Shown piece after piece: positions 9,526-16,394 of a stretch of DNA of 18,906 nt; position 1 is the stretch's first letter, and every line of letters begins with the position of its first letter. Both the position numbers and the translations under genes were made by a program. Source of the stretch: VRUB01 sp046758085 (GTDB lineage: Bacteria > Pseudomonadota > Gammaproteobacteria > Acidiferrobacterales > SPGG2); assembly GCA_046758085.1 (NCBI GenBank), contig JBHHZP010000063.1, forward strand, positions 1 through 18,906. The letters run 5' to 3'. A model generated the notes under the pieces. That model saw only the letters and a program-made list of their open reading frames with translations. It had not been told where the DNA came from and searched no databases.

Positions 9526-10248
9526 TCAGCGGGGCGGTTTTCGGGAATAGCCCGCAAGCAGCGCCTCCCAGTTCTCATCGCCGAAGTAATATCGCGTGCA
9601 CATGCCGGCGAACTTATTGAGCGAGCGCCGCAGGCGTGACAGATTCGCTGCGCGCCAACGTCCGGGATTACGCAGTCGCGCGCGGTCAAAGTCCACAAGA
9701 TAAACATGGTCGTGCTGATCAAGCAGGATATTGGTGACGTTCAGGTCAGCATGGTAGACCTGCTCGTCGTGGAATCGGCGTACACATGCACCGATGGCCC
9801 GCCACGCGAACGCTGGCAGCGGTGCTTCGCTCAACATATCCGCCAACGGGCGCGAATCCGGCAGGCGGCAGGTGATGATATCCGCAGTGTACAATAATCC
9901 CTCCCGGATCACGCGCGCGGCCACGGGCCGCGGCGCCGGCAGGTCGCGCTGCTGCAATGTCGCCAGCAGATACCACTCGCGCCACGCGCGCGTACGGCTC
10001 AGCCCCACCCAGGGGTAGCGGTCGCGCCACATGGGGGCCAGCACTCCGCCGCGCCGGTAGTGGCGCACGACCAGATCCACCGGGTCAGCGCGCACAAACC
10101 AGGTCGTGCCACGCCCGCGCGCCGAGCCAATCAGCGCATCCCGTCGCTGCCAGTAACACAAATCGAACCACTCGTCAGTCGCTTTGCCGCCTAACTCAGC
10201 GTCGTATAGGATGTGGGTCTTTCCGATTACTTCAGAACGCGGGGTCAT
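9526..10248 (-). CDS. kdkA: 3-deoxy-D-manno-octulosonic acid (Kdo) kinase
   Basis: KdkA phosphorylates the 4-OH of Kdo on Kdo-lipid A with ATP, at the cytoplasmic face of the inner membrane. The protein has 240 residues, matching the H. influenzae enzyme. ALIGSARGRGTTWFV (38-52) corresponds to the KdkA nucleotide-loop segment. HADLNVTN at 166-173 is the kinase catalytic loop, with Asp168 as catalytic base and Asn173 as a metal ligand. YLVDFDRAR contains the metal-binding Asp186. These are the marks of the lipopolysaccharide kinase (KdkA/WaaP) family, and the length and the GRGTT block favour KdkA. ATG 10248 is the only usable start before the conserved region, has no Shine-Dalgarno sequence, and lies 12 bases from the divergent GT9 start. 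Confidence 0.93.
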   Translation of the reverse strand: MTPRSEVIGKTHILYDAELGGKATDEWFDLCYWQRRDALIGSARGRGTTWFVRADPVDLVVRHYRRGGVLAPMWRDRYPWVGLSRTRAWREWYLLATLQQRDLPAPRPVAARVIREGLLYTADIITCRLPDSRPLADMLSEAPLPAFAWRAIGACVRRFHDEQVYHADLNVTNILLDQHDHVYLVDFDRARLRNPGRWRAANLSRLRRSLNKFAGMCTRYYFGDENWEALLAGYSRKPPR

Positions 10249-10254
10249 TAGAAT
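10249..10254 (+). promoter_or_regulatory. Candidate -10 box for a leaderless GT9 transcript
   Basis: TAGAAT (5 of 6 to consensus) ends 6 bases before ATG 10261, so a start at the usual distance would fall on the ATG itself. No -35 match is clear. On the other strand TATCTA (10262-10257) could serve kdkA in the same way. Both genes lack ribosome binding sites. Confidence 0.3.
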
Positions 10255-10260
10255 TTAGAT

Positions 10261-11319
10261 ATGCGTTCACTGCCTCTCAAGTCGCCGCCCAGCAGCCTGT
10301 GTATTCTGCGTCTGTCGGCCATTGGCGATATCAGTCATGCTTTGCCAATCGTTCGCACGATCCAAACCGCATGGCCGGGCACGTCGCTGACCTGGGTCAT
10401 CGGCAAGGCCGAGTATGAGCTGGTATGCGACATATCAGGAATCGAATTTATCACCTTTGATAAATCGAAACGATGGCGCTCCTATGCGCATATTCGCGCC
10501 CGAATGCGGCAGCGAAGGTTTGACGTACTACTGCATATGCAGATGTCGCTGCGCGCCAGCCTCCTCAGCCTGCTGATCCCGGCGCAGCTGAAGCTGGGCT
10601 TCGACCGTGGCCGCGCCAAGGACTTCCAGTGGCTGTTTACCAACCAGAAGATTCCGGCAGGTGCGCGCCAGCACGTGATCGAGAGCTTTTTCGGCTTTAC
10701 CGATGCGCTCGGGATCACGCAGCGTGTCCTGCGCTGGGATATCCCCATTCCGAATCGCGCCATCGCGTTTGCGGAATCGTCGCTGCCGGGCGATATGCCG
10801 ACCCTCGTTATCAGTCCGTGTTCCAATATGAGCTATCGCAACTGGGATGCGGCGCGCTACGCGGCGGTCGCCGACTACGCGGCGGAGAAGTGCGGCATGC
10901 GGGTAGCACTTACGGGCGGTCCATCCGCCGTCGAGCATGAATACGCTCGCACGATCTGCGCGGCGGCGCGCCACCCCATCATCAACCTGATCGGCAAAAC
11001 CGATCTCAAACAACTGCTGGCGCTGCTAGCGAAAGCTACGGTGGTAATCGCGCCGGACTCCGGACCAGCGCATCTTGCCACCGCCGTGGGCACCCCCGTC
11101 ATCGGCCTGTACGCCACCACCAACCCCGACCGCGCGCGACCCTATCTCAGCGCCGAGTACGTCGTCAACCGTTACCCCGAGGCCGTCATGGCCAAGCATA
11201 ATACCAGCGCTGACCGGGTACGGTGGGGCACGCGCGTGCGCGACCGCGGCACCATGGATCGCATAGAGGTCAACGACGTGACGCGCACGTTAGACAAGTT
11301 GATGGCCAAGCGAAATTGA
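10261..11319 (+). CDS. GT9 family glycosyltransferase (heptosyltransferase I-like)
   Basis: A 352-residue soluble GT-B enzyme of family GT9, the family of the ADP-heptose:LPS heptosyltransferases WaaC and WaaF. The N-terminal motif LCILRLSAIGDISHALP contains the conserved Asp23, aligned with the catalytic base of WaaC. The C-terminal nucleotide-binding motif APDSGPAHLA (264-273) is canonical, as is GTPVIGLYATTNPDRARPY after it. ISPCSNMSYRNWDAARY is the linker-proximal block that contacts the donor phosphate in the family. Of the four GT9 proteins here this one keeps the most typical motifs and lies next to kdkA, so it is the best candidate for adding the first heptose to Kdo; this is inference. 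ATG 10261 is forced by the lack of other starts. There is no clear terminator after it. Confidence 0.92.
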   Translation: MRSLPLKSPPSSLCILRLSAIGDISHALPIVRTIQTAWPGTSLTWVIGKAEYELVCDISGIEFITFDKSKRWRSYAHIRARMRQRRFDVLLHMQMSLRASLLSLLIPAQLKLGFDRGRAKDFQWLFTNQKIPAGARQHVIESFFGFTDALGITQRVLRWDIPIPNRAIAFAESSLPGDMPTLVISPCSNMSYRNWDAARYAAVADYAAEKCGMRVALTGGPSAVEHEYARTICAAARHPIINLIGKTDLKQLLALLAKATVVIAPDSGPAHLATAVGTPVIGLYATTNPDRARPYLSAEYVVNRYPEAVMAKHNTSADRVRWGTRVRDRGTMDRIEVNDVTRTLDKLMAKRN

Positions 11320-11538
11320 GGTCCTCTCGCGAACCACCTTACTTCCCGAATATCGCCCCCAAGTACCTTCTGTGTCCCTGCATAAGCCGGAAGACGGCAT
11401 CTGAGGCAACTACGGACACTCAACGGCTAACGCTGTCTTAAGCAGAAATATGCCGATCATATCTTCCGTATCTAATCTTCTCGCTTGCAAGGGCGTTTCG
11501 GTACATCGAAATCGTGACCACGGATCCGGCCTGAGGTG

Positions 11539-12501
11539 CTACGCAGACTGCAGTTCTAACTCGGCCTCCACCATCATTCGCACCACATCTGGCATTTTGT
11601 ATTTTGCCTGCCAACCGAGGTTTCGCTTCGCCTTGGCTGGGTTCGCTCTACCCACAGATAGATCGGTAGGACGCGCCGGTGTAGCGCCGACTACAACATG
11701 ATCGCGCCAGTCGAGCTTGACCAATGAAAACGCTAGCTCCACGAACTGTTCTAGCTTATAGGCCTCTCCCGTTGCAATCACATAATCGTCTGGCTCGCCC
11801 TGTTGTAACAGCATCCACATAGCCTCGACATACTCGGGTGCCCAGCCCCAGTCGCGTTGAATCGTTATATCGCCGAGGTGCAATTTCTCCTGTTTTCCGG
11901 CCGCAATCCGACAGGCCGCAGCTACGATCTTTCGGGTCACAAATCGCTCCGGTCTGAGCGGAGACTCATGGTTGAACAGGATTCCCGAGCACGCAAACAG
12001 CTCATACGCCTCTCTGTAGTTGGCCAACTCCCAATACGCCGCCGCTTTCGCTACGGCGTAAGGACTGCGAGGACGGAAGGGGGTCGATTCATCAGCGGCC
12101 TGCCCCGAGATGTCCCCAAAACACTCGCTGGAACAGGCGTTGTAGAGCCGGATGGGTTGCTGCAAAAAACGGATGGCCTCAAGCAGATAGAGGCTTCCGA
12201 TGATGTTACTCTCCATGGTCTCAACGGGCTGCTCGAATGACAGCCCTACCGAGCTCTGGCCTGCCAGGTTGTAGACTTCGTCCGGTTGACACTTTGACAG
12301 GACCTGCAAGACGCTGCGAAAGTCGTGTGTCGCCATCGACACCAGCGTCAGCTGATCACGAATTTCCAGCCTCGCCAGGTTATGAAACGTGGACGCCTGC
12401 GCATCGCGCGATGTCCCCCATACATCATAACCCTTAGCCAACAGCAACTGCGCCAGATAGGCGCCGTCCTGACCCGTTACACCACAAATCAACGCTTTCA
12501 T
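11539..12501 (-). CDS. gmd: GDP-mannose 4,6-dehydratase
   Basis: A 320-residue SDR enzyme that converts GDP-mannose to GDP-4-keto-6-deoxymannose, precursor of GDP-fucose, GDP-rhamnose or GDP-perosamine. GVTGQDGAYLAQLLL (7-21) is the dinucleotide-binding start and is diagnostic for Gmd. The catalytic triad region reads NACSSECFG (121-129), with Ser in place of the usual Thr at 124 and Glu126 retained. YxxxK is Tyr148/Lys152 in RSPYAVAKAAAYW. GILFNHESPLRPERFVTRKI is another Gmd signature. It is slightly shorter than the usual 340-370 residues. G+C in a hand-counted 180 bases is about 52 percent, versus about 62 percent in waaA, so acquisition by transfer is possible. It follows a small ORF with a 3-base gap. 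No partner reductase is visible in the window. Confidence 0.93.
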   Translation of the reverse strand: MKALICGVTGQDGAYLAQLLLAKGYDVWGTSRDAQASTFHNLARLEIRDQLTLVSMATHDFRSVLQVLSKCQPDEVYNLAGQSSVGLSFEQPVETMESNIIGSLYLLEAIRFLQQPIRLYNACSSECFGDISGQAADESTPFRPRSPYAVAKAAAYWELANYREAYELFACSGILFNHESPLRPERFVTRKIVAAACRIAAGKQEKLHLGDITIQRDWGWAPEYVEAMWMLLQQGEPDDYVIATGEAYKLEQFVELAFSLVKLDWRDHVVVGATPARPTDLSVGRANPAKAKRNLGWQAKYKMPDVVRMMVEAELELQSA

Positions 12502-12504
12502 GTT

Positions 12505-12699
12505 TTACCGACCGGTAATCGCTGTGATCACTATCTTAAGATGCCTCTCCATCGACATACTTTGCACATACTTTTCGCACAGTCGCTGCCGGACCAGGGG
12601 CGGCGCGGATTCACGAATGTCCGCCGGGGGATTCATGTCCATTGCAAAGCTCCACGATCCCGAGTGAACCCAAACCTTCAGGACATGAACGAGATCCAT
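12505..12699 (-). CDS. Unrecognised small protein (64 aa) upstream of gmd
   Basis: A 64-codon ORF with ATG 12699 preceded by GGGAG at 12711-12707, 7 bases away, one of the clearest ribosome binding sites in the window. The stop is 3 bases before the gmd ATG, which suggests translational coupling. It begins MDLVHVLKVWVHSG, continues MDMNPPADIRESAPP and ends ERHLKIVITAITGR. No signal peptide or membrane segment is evident, and I recognise no family. The frame stays open upstream to a TAA at 12765-12763, two codons after the stop of the preceding GT9 gene and in that same frame, so it could also be the 3' remnant of a longer decayed gene. Function unknown. Confidence 0.45.
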   Translation of the reverse strand: MDLVHVLKVWVHSGSWSFAMDMNPPADIRESAPPLVRQRLCEKYVQSMSMERHLKIVITAITGR

Positions 12700-12768
12700 C
12701 ACATTACTCCCGACGATATTCTCTAAAAATAGGACAACCGGCTCAATTTTGCCGCCCGTGGCTTACTG

Positions 12769-13827
12769 TCACACTTTTGGCGCCGGCTTGGCATAAGTGC
12801 GCACCAGCTCCACAAAGCAATCGAAGACGTACGTCACCGGGAGCGGTGCCGTCGTCTGCGGTCTCCCACACTCATCCCGTTGGCCGGGATCCTCGATGTA
12901 GCAGGCGACAAAAGGACAGTCCTCCGGTTGCACCTGCTCCGGCCGGGTCTCGATGAACAACCCCAGGGTTGGGCGTTTTAGCGCCGACGCCAGATGCATC
13001 AATGCCGTGTTTCCCGTGACCACGGCCTCACATTGCTCCATGATCGCGGCCTCCCGGTCCATGTCAAGACGCGGCACGCACACGCACTTCCCATGCCGGC
13101 CATACAGCTCTGAAAACCGCTGCGTCAGTTCTTCCATGCCGGGGTTGGTAAACACCAGTGGTATCATATTAAAGCGCCTGTTCACCAGTACACCGAGCTC
13201 GACGAAGTTTTCGATGGGCCAGCGCCTGGATACGGCCCTCGTCCCCAGATTGAACACAACCCGTCGCGCGCCAGGGCGAGCGGCGAGAAACTCCCGAGCG
13301 AATCGCCGTGCCGATTCCGTGCAGTAATACGAAGTACCGAGGCGCACCTGCGCAAGGTCAACACCAAGCGGCTGTAAAAGCGCGGCCAGCGCCCTGGTCC
13401 AGTGCCTGCACATGTCGGGTCGCTGCGTAAGCAGGTTGTTCGCCATCCTCAGGGCGCGTGTATGATCGAAGCCCAGACGCCAGCGCGCATTGACGATCAG
13501 GATGAGCGCCGGGCTCGAGCCACCGGCATAGAGGTCGACCGACAGGTCGAAGCGCTGACGCCGCAGCAGTAATGCATTCCTGACGGTATGGAACATGTAC
13601 CTGTGAAGCGGCTTTTTATTTCGTGCGAACGGGAAGACGTGATCGACTACCGGGTGGTTCGCCAGCACGTTGGTGTTTCCCGGGTCGACTACTACTGTGA
13701 TCTCGGCCTGCGGGAACCGCTGCCTCAGCACCTCGATTATGGGGATCCGAATAAACAGGTCTCCCTTCAGGCCCCAGCCCATGACGCAGATCTTGCGAAT
13801 ATCGCCGAGCTCCGGGGGTGATGGCAT
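12769..13827 (-). CDS. GT9 family glycosyltransferase with altered nucleotide motif
   Basis: A 352-residue GT-B protein of family GT9. ICVMGWGLKGDLFIRIP (13-29) is the N-terminal motif with Asp23 at the catalytic-base position. FNLGTRAVSRRWPIENF (192-208) is the phosphate-binding block. The C-terminal motif reads TGNTALMHLA (271-280) where the family usually has S-N-D-[ST]-G-P-x-H-L-A: Asp becomes Asn273 and Gly becomes Ala275. This may change donor choice or weaken activity. ATG 13827 was chosen because MPSPPELGDIRKICV leads straight into the conserved motif; the frame continues to a TTG at 13890 with an unlikely N-terminus. It has no good ribosome binding site and lies 94 bases after the GT4 gene on the same strand. 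The acceptor is probably the LPS core. Confidence 0.85.
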   Translation of the reverse strand: MPSPPELGDIRKICVMGWGLKGDLFIRIPIIEVLRQRFPQAEITVVVDPGNTNVLANHPVVDHVFPFARNKKPLHRYMFHTVRNALLLRRQRFDLSVDLYAGGSSPALILIVNARWRLGFDHTRALRMANNLLTQRPDMCRHWTRALAALLQPLGVDLAQVRLGTSYYCTESARRFAREFLAARPGARRVVFNLGTRAVSRRWPIENFVELGVLVNRRFNMIPLVFTNPGMEELTQRFSELYGRHGKCVCVPRLDMDREAAIMEQCEAVVTGNTALMHLASALKRPTLGLFIETRPEQVQPEDCPFVACYIEDPGQRDECGRPQTTAPLPVTYVFDCFVELVRTYAKPAPKV

Positions 13828-13921
13828 GGGGCCGTTATCGACCGCTGGCCCGCTCACCACGACCCACCACAGGCGCACATCGCCGCGCAAAGGACTCGGA
13901 CCGCATTACCCACACTGTGTG

Positions 13922-15022
13922 TCACGCACCGGTGTATATCGCCGCCAATCGTTCGAAGTGGCGTGCCTCGGAAAATCTGCGCTCGGCGTTGGCCTTGGCC
14001 CTAGCCGCCATTTGCCGTGCGCGACCCGCATCGCGGTACAGCCGTGCCACCGCCTGCGCGAGACCGGGTGCGTCGCCTGGCTCAAACAACAGCCCGGTGA
14101 CGCCATCCTCGATTATCTCCGGGACCCCCCCGGCGTTAGTTCCGATCACAGCGGCTCCGGCCTTCATCGCCTCAAGCAGGACCAGACCGAAGGTTTCGCA
14201 ATAGGTGGCGAGCACTATTGCATCAAAGCAGTTCATAATAGTTATCGGGTTGTCCACGAAGCCGCGTATTGCGATGTGCTTATCCAGCCGCCTGCTGCGT
14301 ATGGTCTGCTTGAGCCGGTCATAATAGACCGCATCCATGGGGTGTCCGATGATTGCCGCGCCCACGTCAAGTCCCTGCATGACAAGCCTCGCTATCGCTT
14401 CCACCAGTAGATGCTGTCCCTTGGCATGCTCGATTCTTCCGAACAACGCGACCCGAAATCGTCGCTGCCCGAGGCCTATGTTTGCAAGAAAATCCGCGCA
14501 CGGGCTCGATCCCGCGGCGGGGACGTCAGGGACACCGTAGTACAGCAACTCGACACGATCGGCCGGTATCGGCAGTAGATGGCGTGCCTGCTCCAGCAGA
14601 AGCTTGCTAATGACGATGATCTTGTCGACGTGGCGGTACAGCCATCGATGATAAATATCGTTTTTCGCGCGCGTAATATTCATCTGGCGCGTATACACCA
14701 GCTGCACGGACCTATGCGCCATCACCTTGGCAAGCACCGCCAGCGCCAGGTCCTTGCCCCAGTGCATATGCACTACATCAACGTCGTGCTGTGCTATGAA
14801 ACGCGCCAGCTTCCGCGCGGCCAGCAGCGGGAATAGCGTGCCACGCGGCTCAAGCGTCACATAAGGGACGGATAGATCGCGTGCTCGCTGTTGCAGCATG
14901 CTCGAAGGCGCGACGACTGCTACGCAAAGGTGTCCTGCTGCCTTGGCCCAGCGCATTACGCTGTGTACGTAGAGCTCCAGACCGCCTTTTGCAGGCGAGC
15001 GGCATAGCACTAGGATGTTCAT
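13922..15022 (-). CDS. GT4 family (WaaG-like fold) glycosyltransferase
   Basis: A 366-residue retaining GT-B glycosyltransferase of family GT4. The N-terminal domain opens MNILVLCRSPAKGGLELYV, with the Gly-rich acceptor loop, and contains DVVHMHWGKDLAL (82-94). The C-terminal domain starts VALFGRIEHAKGQHLLVEAI (191-210), typical of the sugar-nucleotide side. The EX7E motif is Glu276/Glu284 in ETFGLVLLEAM, followed by AGGVPEIIEDGVTGLLF. The donor cannot be inferred from these motifs. ATG 15022 is at the usual position relative to the first strand; the ribosome binding site is weak. It lies in a minus-strand run of LPS glycosyltransferase genes and is probably transcribed with the GT9 genes on each side. 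Confidence 0.9.
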   Translation of the reverse strand: MNILVLCRSPAKGGLELYVHSVMRWAKAAGHLCVAVVAPSSMLQQRARDLSVPYVTLEPRGTLFPLLAARKLARFIAQHDVDVVHMHWGKDLALAVLAKVMAHRSVQLVYTRQMNITRAKNDIYHRWLYRHVDKIIVISKLLLEQARHLLPIPADRVELLYYGVPDVPAAGSSPCADFLANIGLGQRRFRVALFGRIEHAKGQHLLVEAIARLVMQGLDVGAAIIGHPMDAVYYDRLKQTIRSRRLDKHIAIRGFVDNPITIMNCFDAIVLATYCETFGLVLLEAMKAGAAVIGTNAGGVPEIIEDGVTGLLFEPGDAPGLAQAVARLYRDAGRARQMAARAKANAERRFSEARHFERLAAIYTGA

Positions 15023-15116
15023 GTCCGTTGCTACGTATCGCTGTGTCGCTGGGCAAGTAGGTCGTTCATTGCCCCCGGCGCTGCCATAGTCGCGCGGGCG
15101 GCGTCAGCTGTACACA

Positions 15117-15132
15117 GGTCGCCCCGGCGACC
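15117..15132. repeat. Short hairpin between GT9 and GT4 genes
   Basis: GGTCGCC and GGCGACC flank two C bases, forming at least a 6-bp stem with a 4-base loop in the 185-base gap. No T tract follows on either strand. The rest of the gap (15023-15207) holds nothing I can identify. Confidence 0.25.
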
Positions 15133-15207
15133 ACGCCGCTGCACGATCCGGCCTGCACGGCCCGAACGGCGAGGCCAATTTGATTGGAAACAGTCAGCCC
15201 CTTTAAC

Positions 15208-16248
15208 TCAGGCATAACTGTCCGCCGCCCGCCGCGTGCTGGTCATCTGGCGCATAATGCGCTCGGCGCGCTGGCATACCGCTTCTACCGCGGGCACGCT
15301 GCCGTCGGAATTGAAAATCACCTCATGCATATCGTCGCGTGGCCAATAGGTAAACGGGACGGTGGAGAAGAAAATTCCAATGGTCGGTGTCTCGGTAGCA
15401 ATAGCAAGGTTGCGAATACCCGTATCGTTCGAAACCACGAGCGTAGCACCCTTGAGTAATGACACGGTGGAGTCCAGATCGTCGACCTTCATGGCCAACA
15501 CATTCGGCTTGCTTGCCAACGGGGCGATGATGGTCTCAATCGACTCCCAATCCGATCTGCCCTCGAGGACGATGTGGTCATACCCCGGGTAGCGCTCTGC
15601 CAGGTGGCCAATCAAGCCGGAGAAATGCTCGGGCGGCCAGCACTTGCCCACCGTCGAGGCGCTGGTGAAGTAAACCACGTAGGGGCGCTCGCGTCGCAAC
15701 GCCGTCCCCGGCATGTCAAAACGCAGCTTTCGAGGCATGCTGAAGCCGATCAAATTCAGCGTATGCAACATCGCCTCTGCCTCGAACGTGTAGTTGGATC
15801 GAAGCACGGCTGCATCGTAGAACAGGTGGCGTGTGATGCTGCGGTAGGGAAATCCGATCTTGAGCCTCGCCGGGTTCAGCACACACAGCCAGAATGAACG
15901 CGACGTTGCCGCAAGATCAAAAATAAAATCATGGTAACCAAGCTCCCGCGCCCGGTGCAGCTGCTCGCGCTTGCGCACGTCACGCCGATCGCTGCCATAG
16001 GCCACATGTACGCGGTCGACCAGATCCTCGGGCACGCCGCGCATGTAATGGCTGACCACGCTGAGTGTTACCAGCGCATCGGGAAAACAACGTCGCAGCT
16101 CGATCAGGAACGGCCGCGTCAGCACCATGTCGCCCAAGGCCGCGTGCCGGATTACAGCGATATTTTTCACTTGCTCCGGTGCTATGCTGGCGATCTCTCG
16201 TCGCGCGCGCTTCGATGCCCATGCACCTTTATTTATCCAGAACCTCAC
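15208..16248 (-). CDS. GT9 family glycosyltransferase (DTGxxN variant)
   Basis: A 346-residue GT9 enzyme. NIAVIRHAALGDMVLTRPF (29-47) is the N-terminal motif, with Asp40 at the catalytic-base position. VVYFTSASTVGKCWPPEHF (191-209) is the phosphate-binding block, containing the Lys-x-Trp typical of the family. The C-terminal motif is SNDTGIRNLAIAT (273-285): the Asp-Thr-Gly is canonical, but the following His is replaced by Asn280. The start is GTG 16248, since no in-frame ATG lies near the conserved region; about 28 residues precede the first beta strand, longer than usual. Divergent from the next GT9 gene across a 146-base region. Likely an LPS core heptosyl- or related glycosyltransferase; acceptor unknown. 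Confidence 0.88.
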   Translation of the reverse strand: MRFWINKGAWASKRARREIASIAPEQVKNIAVIRHAALGDMVLTRPFLIELRRCFPDALVTLSVVSHYMRGVPEDLVDRVHVAYGSDRRDVRKREQLHRARELGYHDFIFDLAATSRSFWLCVLNPARLKIGFPYRSITRHLFYDAAVLRSNYTFEAEAMLHTLNLIGFSMPRKLRFDMPGTALRRERPYVVYFTSASTVGKCWPPEHFSGLIGHLAERYPGYDHIVLEGRSDWESIETIIAPLASKPNVLAMKVDDLDSTVSLLKGATLVVSNDTGIRNLAIATETPTIGIFFSTVPFTYWPRDDMHEVIFNSDGSVPAVEAVCQRAERIMRQMTSTRRAADSYA

Positions 16249-16311
16249 GATAGTGCCTATTAGGTTTCATCGCTGTCCGCACCCTTGCGCAGGACGCGAG
16301 CGCGCGCATGA

Positions 16312-16340
16312 TTGGATTTCTTATCACCTTTACTTATAGT
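16312..16340 (+). promoter_or_regulatory. Candidate sigma-70 promoter for the rightmost GT9 gene
   Basis: TTGGAT at 16312-16317 and TATAGT at 16335-16340 (5 of 6 to the -10 consensus) are separated by exactly 17 bases. Transcription would begin near 16347, leaving a leader of about 48 bases before ATG 16395 and excluding the in-frame ATG at 16308 as a start. Confidence 0.5.
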
Positions 16341-16394
16341 TGTCGTTCCCATGGACCGGTCCAGGGCTGGACGCATTTATACACGATTTTCCCC

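Noticed and set aside
11320..11538. Possible gene remnant between the GT9 gene and gmd
   Set aside because: No frame gives a recognisable protein fragment and no inverted repeats or target duplications mark a mobile element.
13828..13890. N-terminal extension of the GT9 protein to TTG 13890
   Set aside because: The added 21 residues are not typical of the family, and ATG 13827 leads directly into the conserved motif.
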